Assembly (NCBI GenBank): GCA_024276705.1
Contig: JAJRWS010000042.1
Location: 1-46,431, forward strand
DNA length: 46,431 bases
Direction: 5' to 3'
DNA from: Planctomycetota bacterium
Lineage (GTDB): Bacteria > Planctomycetota > Planctomycetia > Pirellulales > Lacipirellulaceae
Shown here: piece by piece, positions 15,950-25,000 of the stretch
Position numbering within the stretch: the first letter of the stretch is position 1
How the letters are laid out: each line of letters starts with the position of its first letter
The notes under the pieces: model-generated
Told to the model about the DNA's origin: nothing
Databases searched by the model: none
What the model saw: the letters and a program-made list of their open reading frames with translations, nothing else
Position numbers and translations under genes: made by a program

Positions 15950-16126
15950 CAGAAGGGTCGCCAGCGTGATTTCTTCACGGCGAAGGTGCATGGGCGTCGG
16001 GCTATTGGGGGCAATCCAGTCGAAGACACCCGTGCGGTGAGGAGACCGCCCCGTCAACAGCCCAGCCCGTGATGCCGAACACATCGGCACCCCATTCCAA
16101 GAAAAACGGTTTCGCGTGCTGATCAC
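15950..16126 (-). pseudogene. Sulfatase N-terminal active-site fragment
   Basis: About 45 recognisable codons of an arylsulfatase: PMCSASRAGLLTGRSPHRTG with the formylglycine motif C-S-A-S-R, then VFDWIAP, MHLRREEITLATLL. The metal-binding N-terminal strand (PNIVLIxxDD) is absent, because the fragment starts at or near the end of the URO-D family gene. At 15945-15951 the homology stops and the sialidase fragment begins in another frame. Not expected to make a functional protein. Confidence 0.7.
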
Positions 16127-17259
16127 TAGAAGAGGGTCGCCACATCGTACCGTCCGTACTTCATGCCCTCGTCGAACATCGCAATGATATTTTCCGGTGG
16201 GACATCCAGCTGCAAGGACGGGTGTCCCGGCGCAAGCAGGTAACCGCCGCCGGGCATCATGATGTCCAGCACGCGCCGAACTTCCGCTCTCACGTCCTCG
16301 GTACTTCCAACCGGCAGAATCTCCTGAGCCCCAACACCGCCAGAAAAACAGAGCCGATCGCCATACTCATGTTTCAGATCGGCGGCCCCCATATCAGGTA
16401 CCTCAGGCTGAATCGGGTCCAAAAGGTCGACTCCCCAGGAAATCAGGTCGTCCATCGCCTGACGCACGTTGCCGTCGGTATGAAACATCAACTTGATGTC
16501 GTACTTGTGAGCCAGGTCCGCACAGCGTCTGACGTGAGGCGCGACGAAGTCTTGCAAGTTGTCAGGGCTGATGAACAGCGTGTTCTGCGCGCCAATGTCA
16601 TCGGCAAGGCGAAAGATCTGAATCAAGTCTCCCGCCACATCGAAGACTCCCTCAAAATAGCCGCAGTAGAAATCTGTCACTTTCGTCACGATGAACTGTG
16701 CGACTTCGGGGTCGCCTGCAAGTTCGTACATCAGTTGTTCGATACCACGGTACAGCGTCGGGTGCTGGAACACCGAACATCCGGTCGCTGCAATCGCGAA
16801 GTCCTCGGCCCAGGGCTCCAGACGGGCGCGAATCGTGGAGTAGTCAAACCAGTCCGGCTGGGGCCAGGGGAATTTCTCCAAATCCTCAATACGAGGATAT
16901 TCTTCCGCGCTGAGGCACGGTTTGCCCATCGACCAGGCAAGGCCAAACTGGTTCTCCGTGATGTGTTCGTGGTAGTTGAAAAACTGGAAATGGTTACCGG
17001 CCCAGTCCTCTGAAATCTCGAAGTGCTTCGGTCCGATGTATTTCGCACCGACGCCGCTTTGGTAATCAAAACCACGAGTATCCCAGACATCCAGGCCCAT
17101 TTTCTTCATTAGCTGGCGGTCGGTCTCGACTCCAGGACGGATTCCACCGAGATACTCCTTCAGCCGCTCGATGACCCAGCGGTTGCCGGAAAACATCATG
17201 GGGACTCGGTCCGGCTGTTGGTGGTTGAGGGCTGTGACTACGCGTTCTCTGGAATGCAT
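16126..17259 (-). CDS. Uroporphyrinogen decarboxylase-family protein (methyltransferase-like branch)
   Basis: 377 residues from ATG 17257-17259. Upstream in-frame codons exist to 17415, but the sequence MHSRERVVTALNHQQPDRVP is the typical family start and GGAG lies 8 bp before it. Further blocks are GHPSLQLDVPPENIIAMFDE, FHTDGNVRQAMDDLISWGVD and FSGGVGAQEILPVG. These proteins resemble MtaA/MtbA-type methylcobamide methyltransferases and HemE. In planctomycetes many copies are present, so true haem synthesis is unlikely for this one. The true substrate is unknown. It lies between a PEP-CTERM protein and sulfatase/sialidase remnants, which points to a catabolic or accessory role by context only. 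Confidence 0.8.
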   Translation of the reverse strand: MHSRERVVTALNHQQPDRVPMMFSGNRWVIERLKEYLGGIRPGVETDRQLMKKMGLDVWDTRGFDYQSGVGAKYIGPKHFEISEDWAGNHFQFFNYHEHITENQFGLAWSMGKPCLSAEEYPRIEDLEKFPWPQPDWFDYSTIRARLEPWAEDFAIAATGCSVFQHPTLYRGIEQLMYELAGDPEVAQFIVTKVTDFYCGYFEGVFDVAGDLIQIFRLADDIGAQNTLFISPDNLQDFVAPHVRRCADLAHKYDIKLMFHTDGNVRQAMDDLISWGVDLLDPIQPEVPDMGAADLKHEYGDRLCFSGGVGAQEILPVGSTEDVRAEVRRVLDIMMPGGGYLLAPGHPSLQLDVPPENIIAMFDEGMKYGRYDVATLF

Positions 17260-17267
17260 GACTTCAG

Positions 17268-17271
17268 CTCC
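17268..17271 (-). promoter_or_regulatory. Shine-Dalgarno that selects the URO-D family start
   Basis: GGAG on the minus strand, 8 bp before ATG 17259. It rules against the longer frame beginning at 17415. Confidence 0.65.
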
Positions 17272-17396
17272 ATTCGATCGTCCAGAAAAGTGCAACAGGT
17301 TTGATACCCTTTGCATAACGATCGCAATTCTATACGTCTTTCTCCTCGAGACCGTTGGCAGAAGTTTCATCTCGAGCCACGACGAGAAGCGGCATG

Positions 17397-17430
17397 AAAA
17401 CGGGGTGTCCCGCACAGGCAGGCCACCCCG
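17397..17430 (-). terminator. Probable rho-independent terminator after the PEP-CTERM gene
   Basis: On the minus strand CGGGGTG and CACCCCG form a 7-bp GC-rich stem (arms 17424-17430 and 17401-17407) with a 16-base loop, followed by TTTT. It lies about 30 bp past the stop of the gene at 17462 and would separate it from the URO-D family gene. The T-tract is short. Confidence 0.55.
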
Positions 17431-17461
17431 AGGGTTTATCTGTCAATGACTCTGCAGCCTT

Positions 17462-18196
17462 TTAACGCCGCCGTCGCACCACCATGCCGATCAATACCAT
17501 ACTGGCCAACGCGAGAGACGTCGGCTCGGGAATTTGGGAACCTTCCAAGGTCACTTTGGTGATTGCCAGGTTGAACGCAACCGAATTCCTGGTGTTGTCG
17601 CCGAAGAAAACGCGCAACCCACCATTGAAACCAGTCCAGAACCCGGAACTGTTGCCAGAGATGGGATTCGGAGAAGTTAGCGTCGTGCCATCCCAGGAGA
17701 AGACGGAGGTATTCAGACCGTCAGCGGGGGTCGCCCCCATTCTTACACTGCCTGTTAATCCAAAATCGTCATCAACTCCATCGTGGTGGTAGCCGAGGCC
17801 GTCAAACGACCCATCGGATAATTGTTCAAATTCCACGGTTAACGTAAAATCACTGGCATCCAGTATATCGACAGTGGCCGGAGCAATATCATAGTGAAGA
17901 TTGTTGCTTTGGTTACCGGTCGTCGTATTACCGATCGGACCAGTGTCGTCGAGAATCCAAGCCTGAGCACCACCGGTCGTGGTACCGGCGTTTGAAAAGG
18001 TCGCAGCGGGCACCTGCCCGTCAAGGTTGGAAATTTCCCAGCCATACGTTGCTACCGGATCAGGAGCAGGCGTACCTGCATCATTATCGGGATCCGCATC
18101 GTACAGAATGATAACACCCGCGTGGCTGGTCGTCGCGACCAGGCAGACAGCTAGAGCGGCCACAACCGCCAACGTTCTGAGACAGAGCCATTTCAT
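17462..18196 (-). CDS. Small PEP-CTERM surface protein, function unknown
   Basis: 244 residues from ATG 18194-18196 (GGAGG 9 bp upstream; the frame is open further but without a ribosome binding site). A signal peptide (MKWLCLRTLAVVAALAVCL, cleavage near ATTSHA) is followed by a Thr/Asp/Asn-rich beta-rich body. The end is the PEP-CTERM tripartite signal: IPEPTSL, a short membrane helix, then RRRR. By family it is exported and handed to exosortase at the cell surface. The body is paralogous by eye to the first module of the large frame at 22092-26231 (both begin SHA..I..LYDA and share the layout of the first 200 residues). No enzyme motif is present. Confidence 0.85.
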   Translation of the reverse strand: MKWLCLRTLAVVAALAVCLVATTSHAGVIILYDADPDNDAGTPAPDPVATYGWEISNLDGQVPAATFSNAGTTTGGAQAWILDDTGPIGNTTTGNQSNNLHYDIAPATVDILDASDFTLTVEFEQLSDGSFDGLGYHHDGVDDDFGLTGSVRMGATPADGLNTSVFSWDGTTLTSPNPISGNSSGFWTGFNGGLRVFFGDNTRNSVAFNLAITKVTLEGSQIPEPTSLALASMVLIGMVVRRRR

Positions 18197-18356
18197 TAGA
18201 CACACCCTCCAAAGCAAGAATAAAAGAAAAGCCGATCACGTTATCGGTCGTATCCACATCTCCATCGCCTAACTGCAAAATTCGCAGTCAGGCAAGTCGA
18301 GTTATCTAATCGTAACCGGATATCCGGTACATGATTGCTTACATGCGCAAAAATTG

Positions 18357-19634
18357 TCAGGATATGCGAAATCCTCGAAAAAGCCTGCCGGGCTGCAACT
18401 CGTACAACTCAGCTAATCGGAGCCGCCAAACAAGTAGCCAACCTGCCACCACGACGACCAGGAGCATGGTCGTACTCGGCTCGGGCACCTCGGTGAGGAG
18501 TGCGATGTTGAAGTCATCTGCGCCTGCCGCAGCCAACGCCTCATGCAAAATAAACGCATCAGCCAGTGTGGTCCTGCCGCTCAGGTTCAAGTCGCCCGAA
18601 AGTGTCTTTTGCAGATCCGTCAACCCGACCGTATCGGTTTGCCACCCGGCGATAAACGCAGTCACATCGTCGTCGGCTGGATTGCCGGTGCCGGTACTGA
18701 CCAGGCCGTCCTGGTTAACGTCACCGATCACACCGTTGGGCTGTTCACTTAAGCCAATGAAGACATTTGCAAACCGTTCGCCGATCGTGAGTTTTTCGTC
18801 CCGGCCGAAATGGATGCCATCGCTCTTGAGCGGCAAATCGTTGGTGGTAACGAAGGTAATATCCGGATCGCCGGCAGCCAAGGCCATTTGCAACTGCGTG
18901 GTTTGGATGCGATTGGCGTTGGAACCGCTCGCCGCAATCTCACCGACGACTGTTTGCATGTTGTCCGCGGTGTTGGGATAGGCGGTATTGATATGCGATT
19001 TGAGATTGTTGATCAAGCTGCCCAGTCGCGTGTCAGCGCTGGCGGCCTCGGCAGCACTATTGCTTTCTCCTTGCAAATATATAAATCCCTTGACCTCGAA
19101 CGTATCCCCATCACCCATCGCCGCCAGGCCCAAGTCGACCGTATCGCGTAAATGGCCCCACATGTGGCCATTGTTGTTGCTCCCATCAAATATCGTCTTG
19201 TCCCAATAGCCGTTCCCGCCGCCACCTCGGCTGACTTTGATAACCAGTATGTCGGACAGTCCAGCGCCCGACATCGTGCGTGCCATGCCAAACTCGGGCC
19301 CCCAGAAATTCGAGTTGGCGCCACCATCGGCCTGCTGCATTTGCAAGGCGGTGATCGCCCCATCCGAATCTCCGTAGAGCGCCGGTGGATAGACGGCATT
19401 GGACGCTTGGACGTTCGACCAGAAAAAGCTGGTTGCGGCATCGGCAGGATCTGTACCCGGATCGAACGGTGTTTCCAATGCGGTCGTACCAAGCGAATTG
19501 CTTTGCCCCGTCAAGATATAGACGTCAAACTCGACGGCCCGTACGGTCATTGTGACGCTCATTGCCAGGCATTCGCACAAAATGAGAAATATGCCAGCAG
19601 TCATGACCTTCCAGGATGCCTGAAATCGATTCAT
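18357..19634 (-). CDS. SASA-family acetylesterase-like protein with PEP-CTERM anchor
   Basis: 425 residues from ATG 19632-19634; a longer frame to 19721 would overlap the sialidase gene. After a signal peptide (to about 33) comes a SASA/GDSL-type esterase domain (about 35-290) with the nucleophile block YILTGQSNSLG, GPEFGMARTM, FIYLQGESNS and SDGIHFGRDEKL carrying the Asp-His pair. The substrate is probably an O-acetylated sugar such as sialic acid. About 300-395 is a dockerin-like calcium region (GDVNQDGLVSTG, SGDLNLSGRTTLADAFI). The PEP-CTERM signal EVPEPST plus helix is followed by an unusual 20-residue tail rather than a short Arg cluster. It lies 50 bp downstream of the sialidase gene. 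Confidence 0.82.
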   Translation of the reverse strand: MNRFQASWKVMTAGIFLILCECLAMSVTMTVRAVEFDVYILTGQSNSLGTTALETPFDPGTDPADAATSFFWSNVQASNAVYPPALYGDSDGAITALQMQQADGGANSNFWGPEFGMARTMSGAGLSDILVIKVSRGGGGNGYWDKTIFDGSNNNGHMWGHLRDTVDLGLAAMGDGDTFEVKGFIYLQGESNSAAEAASADTRLGSLINNLKSHINTAYPNTADNMQTVVGEIAASGSNANRIQTTQLQMALAAGDPDITFVTTNDLPLKSDGIHFGRDEKLTIGERFANVFIGLSEQPNGVIGDVNQDGLVSTGTGNPADDDVTAFIAGWQTDTVGLTDLQKTLSGDLNLSGRTTLADAFILHEALAAAGADDFNIALLTEVPEPSTTMLLVVVVAGWLLVWRLRLAELYELQPGRLFRGFRIS

Positions 19635-19684
19635 GGTGAGTCGCCTTCCCGCTTTCTCCGTTGCCCCGATCCCACACGCTGCCA

Positions 19685-21955
19685 TCAGCGAGGTTTCATG
19701 ACCGCCATCGTTCCCAGACAAAACAGTAAAAGGCTACTTGGCTCCGGCACCCTGGCCAATGTGGCGGTAAAAGCGCCGAGTCCGTTGGCAGCGTCGAAGA
19801 GATCGACAAACAGGACAAAGTCCTTCGGCCCAATCAGTCCGCTGTTGTCGAAGTCGCCCACTCCCAATTGGTCCTCCTCGGAGAGCGCACTGGTATCGAG
19901 CGTCATGTTGCCACGGAAGATGAGCCAATCGGCGATGTTGATCAGCCAGTCGCTATTGAGATCGCCCAGAACGGGTGAAGGTCCAACACCCGTATCGACG
20001 ATCACCGCGTCGAACGTGGTGCCGATCCGCAGCCCGTCGACCAACCAATCCGCATTCGCCCCGCCGAGGATCGAAATCTGCTCGATCGTGGAGGCCGAAT
20101 TCTCCGCGACGTTGCCAACCAATTGCCAATGGATCGCCGTTTCATCGGCCGGCACCTGGGACGGATCGTTGTACCAGGACACGAAGAGCTGATCGTAGTT
20201 CCCCCCACCTGCATTGTCTTGTGCCGTCAGCCTGACCAGCAACAGGTAGGTTGAATCTTTTTGTAGCACATCGTCGCCGCTGGAAACGGTTCCCCCGGGG
20301 GCCGTAATAAAAAAATTCTCGTTGCTGCCCACCCCAAAGGCGGCGTGCGTCAAGCCCAAGCTGTCTTGCAGCAGGATATCAAGGAATTCTGTGCCGGAGT
20401 CGGTGGCGTCCCTGTCCGCATGATTGATAAACAGCGAAAAATAATAATCCTGGTTCGTGTTCAGATCGATCGCTCCGCTGCCGAGGTTACGCGTCATTCC
20501 AGCGTCGCGCAGGTGAGCGTGCTGGTCATCTCCTGCGGTGAAAAACCCGGGGAACTCCAGCGCGCCTGGTTTGACCGTAACACCTGAGTTGTTCCATCCG
20601 CCACTCCAGCCAACTCCGCCACGGAAGGCATCGATTGAGTTGCCAAAACCGTCGTAATGCAACATGGTCGCCGGATGATCGGCCTTCTCCAGTTCGGCCA
20701 AATCGAAGTTGTAGTAAGTGATGTCGCCGTAGCTTTGGCCGAGATTGGACGGCTCGTTGCCGGTGCTTTCCACCACCATGCCAATCGTGCCATTGTTTAA
20801 TTTGGCCAGTACCGAATAAGCAGCCTGTTCGGAATTGAACTGCACCGGGTTGATGAAGGTCCGCCCTTCATCGTAACTGGTCCAAACCAACTGATTGGAG
20901 CGTCCCGAGCCGGAACCGACAGGCTCACCCCCCGGGCCGGAGAAGAGCAGTCGATCGCGATCATCGCCAGCACGGACGGCCGAATAACGGATCATCGAAG
21001 CGTCTACGGTCGTGATGGGAACATCGCTGTCGGGCGCATCGGCCCAGGTGTTGCCGCCATCGCTGCTGGTAAAACGTGTGCGCGGATTCGCCCGAGCGTC
21101 CAGCAACAGGTCACCACTGGTGATTTCCACAACTTCATTCTCATTACCTCCGGCCGAAGCCGCGTCGCCAACCTGCCACGTGGTGCCATGATCGTCGGAA
21201 TAGTAAATAAAACCTTCCGAGGAGGTCGTGCCGTCTGGCGTCGTCGAGCCCTTACGCTTGGCGGGGATGACCAAACGGCCGTTCAACGCCGGATTGGTCT
21301 GCCATTGCAACTGAATGCCGCCACCAGGCCCCGGCTCGGCGTTACGCCAGAAGAGCCCGTCGGCGGGCGGATACACCGGGTCATTGGGATCGTCCGGGTA
21401 AAAAATTTGCGTCGGCCCTGACCAGGTAACGCCTTGGTCCGAACTTGACTGGACCCAAACCACTTGATTGCCATTCGCCGAATCGGGATCCTGCCCCCAA
21501 TTCGCTGTGATGGGACCAAAGTCTGGCCATTGACCATAGAGCAAGAAAACGTCACCTGTTGTCTGGTCGAGCACGGGGGTCGGATCGGCAAAATCGACCA
21601 TGGCACCGTTCGCCTTGAAACCGGAGTCGAGCACAACCTGCGGTTGCCAAGTTTGACCACCATCCGTGCTGCGACGCATGACCAGGTCGATGGGAGCATT
21701 GTCGTCGCGCCGTGGATCGCTGCCGTCACCGCGACGACCTTCCGCAAAGGCCAGTATCGACCCGTCCGCCGCGACAACCATCCCTGGTATGCGATAAGTG
21801 TGGTACAAACCTTGCTCCGTGACGTAAGCCCCCTTGGGCGAGATGAACGGCTTCGTTTCGGCCAGGATCGCGGCCTGGAGATGTGCGACAGGCAGGGTGG
21901 TTACCCCGGCCAAGACAAGCTGGGGGACTACCAAACAGCTACGGAAGCAATTCAT
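19685..21955 (-). CDS. Exo-alpha-sialidase with dockerin-like region and PEP-CTERM anchor
   Basis: Secreted sialidase (GH33-like) of 756 residues. A signal peptide (to about 28) precedes the six-bladed propeller, with the catalytic-Arg motif TYRIPG near residue 53, GRRGDGSDPRRDD, and Asp boxes STDGGQTW, SSDQGVTW, SDDHGTTW, SSDGGNTW and SYDEGRTF. A LamG-like region about 410-640 and dockerin-like repeats (GDLNSDWLINIADWLIF, GDFDNSGLIGPKDFVLF) follow. The C-terminus VPEPSSLLLF..MKPR is a PEP-CTERM signal, so it should be surface-linked through exosortase. The esterase-like gene lies 50 bp downstream, a pairing that fits removal of acetyl groups that block sialidases. The ATG at 21953-21955 has a weak AGAAG upstream. 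Confidence 0.9.
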   Translation of the reverse strand: MNCFRSCLVVPQLVLAGVTTLPVAHLQAAILAETKPFISPKGAYVTEQGLYHTYRIPGMVVAADGSILAFAEGRRGDGSDPRRDDNAPIDLVMRRSTDGGQTWQPQVVLDSGFKANGAMVDFADPTPVLDQTTGDVFLLYGQWPDFGPITANWGQDPDSANGNQVVWVQSSSDQGVTWSGPTQIFYPDDPNDPVYPPADGLFWRNAEPGPGGGIQLQWQTNPALNGRLVIPAKRKGSTTPDGTTSSEGFIYYSDDHGTTWQVGDAASAGGNENEVVEITSGDLLLDARANPRTRFTSSDGGNTWADAPDSDVPITTVDASMIRYSAVRAGDDRDRLLFSGPGGEPVGSGSGRSNQLVWTSYDEGRTFINPVQFNSEQAAYSVLAKLNNGTIGMVVESTGNEPSNLGQSYGDITYYNFDLAELEKADHPATMLHYDGFGNSIDAFRGGVGWSGGWNNSGVTVKPGALEFPGFFTAGDDQHAHLRDAGMTRNLGSGAIDLNTNQDYYFSLFINHADRDATDSGTEFLDILLQDSLGLTHAAFGVGSNENFFITAPGGTVSSGDDVLQKDSTYLLLVRLTAQDNAGGGNYDQLFVSWYNDPSQVPADETAIHWQLVGNVAENSASTIEQISILGGANADWLVDGLRIGTTFDAVIVDTGVGPSPVLGDLNSDWLINIADWLIFRGNMTLDTSALSEEDQLGVGDFDNSGLIGPKDFVLFVDLFDAANGLGAFTATLARVPEPSSLLLFCLGTMAVMKPR

Positions 21956-22017
21956 AGTCTATTTCTTCTTCTCGTTCCCAATCGAAAATATCAGTGCAGC
22001 ATCTTCTCGATGAATCA

Positions 22018-22052
22018 GGTTGGCACTGCTGGTCACCCCAGCAGTGCCAACC
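22018..22052. repeat. Perfect 15-bp stem hairpin, REP-like
   Basis: ggttggcactgctgg (22018-22032) and ccagcagtgccaacc (22038-22052) are exact complements with a tcacc loop. It lies in the 136-bp gap between the sialidase start and the stop of the large PEP-CTERM frame. No T-tract follows on the minus strand, so it is more like a dispersed REP-type palindrome or mRNA processing/stability element than a terminator. The rest of 21956-22091 shows nothing. Confidence 0.75.
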
Positions 22053-22091
22053 CATGTCGCCTCAAACTCAATTATGAACGGCAACCAAACA

Positions 22092-25000
22092 CTAGATACC
22101 CTGCCGGCGGCCCGCGGCGCCCAGGATCATCCAACCCACCAGCACCAATGCCACCGAGCTCGGCTCCGGCACGCCCAACAAGGCGAAGTTGAGCCCGTCC
22201 AGGCCTGCTGCCTGGAGCCCTTCGTGCAGAATGAACGCGTCGGTCAGATTGACAATACCATCGTAGTTCAGATCGCCTTCCTGACGGCTGTTCCAATCGC
22301 CAATCTGCACGTTATTGATCAATTGCTGCTTACGCCAATGCGAAATGAAGGCGGTCTCGTCAGCCGCATCCGCAGGGCCACCACTGAGATTCACATCAGC
22401 CGGATCTGTAACACCCAGACTGGCGAGTTCCTGAGCAATCCAATCGTTGTCAACCGCCAGATTCAGCGGGCCCCAGTCCTGGCCGTCGGCGTTGAGGTCG
22501 CCAACCCCGTCATTCGAACCACCGGGGAGTCCGTCGTCCCCCAGTTCGTCGCTATTGTCGCCCCAGAAGAAGACTCGCACATCATCAAGCTGTCCCGTGT
22601 AATGGTTTAATGTTGTCTCCAGAAGGCCACCCGCATCGAGCGTGACCGACGCGCCAATGCTCAAGGCCGTTGCCGAAGGGTCATAAAAACCGCCCGCGGC
22701 TCTCACGGCAACCCCATTGACCAGCAAGGCCCCAAACTGTGCGGAGCCGCCATCTGCCGGATCGTCGAAGCCGGCAAGCTGCATCACATGGACCCAACCG
22801 TTGGCATCGAGTGTACTGGCGACCGTCACCTCGCTGTCGAGCAAGCCAACAGCCGGATTGTCAAATCCAAGGCCCCAGGTGTCGTTGGCGGTAATGCCGA
22901 TACCATTCTCCAGCGAATCGAAGATCAAGTCTTGCTGTGTGCCGGTGACCGTCGGCTTGGCCCAGAGCTGGATGCCGTGGGAGAAAAGACTTTCGTAGTT
23001 GTGGGGAAAAATCAGGGACGGCGGACCGGGGAAAAAGGTACTGTTGTCCCACATCTGAGTCGGGGCGTTCATGCTGATGGGAGTGTAAATGACGTCGTTC
23101 GTGCCGTCGAACTCGATCCCCAGATCCCCCGAAGCGGCGCCAGGCCGGCCGCCAGCCCCATCGACAGCCCGGTAGACCGGGCCGCCACTGGCATTGAGGT
23201 CCTGTAGATCGCCGGCGCCAAGGGTACCCGCGCTATCAAACGTCTGCGTGCCCACCGTCGCATCCGCGGACGACGATTCGCCCGGATCGTCACCAAGGGT
23301 GTAATCACGGTCGTTCTGCGCGGCAGTCGCCGGGCCTGCCAGCAGTAAAGCCGCGGCCAACGGCGCCAGCAGAACGGACGTGCATCGCCCAACGGAATGA
23401 TCCAGCGCCAGTTCTCTACGCCCTCGGCGACTAAGCACGAAGGTTCCTGCCAGCATGCCGCCCACAAGCAGCAGCAATCCGGTGCTCGGCTCGGGTACGG
23501 CACTCGTGTTAGCCACGGCTCCGGTCGCACCAAATTTGCTTTTCCAGTCAGCCAGATCGGAAGAGCTCAGCGGATCGGGGGATTCACCACGCTGCCAGGC
23601 GAGGAAATCATTGCCATCGACGTCGCCATCGAAATCGAAATCGCCGACCAGGCCGGAACTCGTAACGTACTCCACCGTGCTAAACAGTTCGCTCAGAATC
23701 GACCGGCCAGCCATGTCGGTAAGCGTGAAAGTGAGGTCACCCTCATTGCCCGAGCCGAACACGGTCTCGTCGAATGCGCGGCCAAGCGACAACGAACCGC
23801 CGGGAGCAAGGGTCGAGCCGCTGGTCAAAAAGCCTTCACCCAGGAAACCCTCGTCGACAGCGTCGAACGTTTCCCAGCCAACACCGTCGTCCGGGATGGC
23901 GTTGCCGTCATAATCTATCGACTCCAGACTGGCCCACCCCCCCGAATCGAGCGCGCCGCCAGCGCTGTCGATGAAATAACCGTTGAAGGAAACCGGCGAA
24001 CTCGAATTGTTAACCAATCTCACGTTGCCACTGGTTGTGTTGACCTCCAGCGTCAAGGTATCTGGCGCCGGCACCACCAAATCCAGGGAATGAAACTGCG
24101 CGGTGCGGCCCGTACCACCCGACGACCCCGACTGGTACCCCAACCGGTTGGCATTGAGCGTGTTGCCGCCGCCCCAGGTCGCAAAAGTTTCGGTCCCACC
24201 GACTTGCGTTCCGTCGCTGAAGTCGAACACCTCAACCGTACCACCGGTGCTCTCCGCATTGCCTGTTACCACCACCCGGTAAAAGTCGCCCACGGTCCCC
24301 GCGGGCGTGACGATGGTCGCCGCGCCACCGCCATCTACGGGATTGATGGTGATCGTGCTGCCATCGGTACTGGGTGCATATCCGACCCGGGCATTGGCCG
24401 GCAGGCCCCAGGGATTGTTGCCATCGACGCCGAGGGCTGTGAAGTGGCCACCGGCAGTCATCGTGATCACCGATTCATACACCCAGCCAAAGTCAAACAT
24501 CGCCTGTTGAACCGCTGGAGAAACGTCGACAAAGTAACCCGGGTTGGTGCCGCCCTGGTCATCGTTGAGCCAGGCGTTCGTGTTGTCGTTGCCGATGATC
24601 CCCTCCTGCGTCGCGACCGTCGGATCCTGTCCCTGGGCGCCGGAGGCCCATTCGGTCCAGCCCTGCTCTTCGGGACTTTGGATCGCCCCCGCATTGGCCG
24701 GATTGCCCGCGTCGGCGTCGTAGCTACCTAGCACGAAATCGCTTACCGCCAGGGCCGTGTTCGAGCAAATCCAACAGGTCGCGGCCAATATGGCCATCCG
24801 CATCAAACCAATCTTCATTGTTCCTCTCGCATTCTCTCTGAAGGCCAATTTCCGAACATGTCGTTTCTGCTTACCAACACCGACTACCATGCAGGCGCCC
24901 AGCACCAACAGCAAGACGCTAGAAGGCTCGGGGACGCTGGCAATCGCCGCGGCAAAGGCACCCGCGCCGTTCGCGGCGTCAAATGCGACAACGAAAATAT

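Noticed and set aside
19152-20192. 346-codon plus-strand frame
   Set aside because: Antisense of the esterase-like and sialidase genes, with no signal or domain.
23397-24731. 444-codon plus-strand frame opposite the triple PEP-CTERM gene
   Set aside because: Arg/Gly-rich antisense shadow; the minus-strand frame has signals and domains, this one has none.
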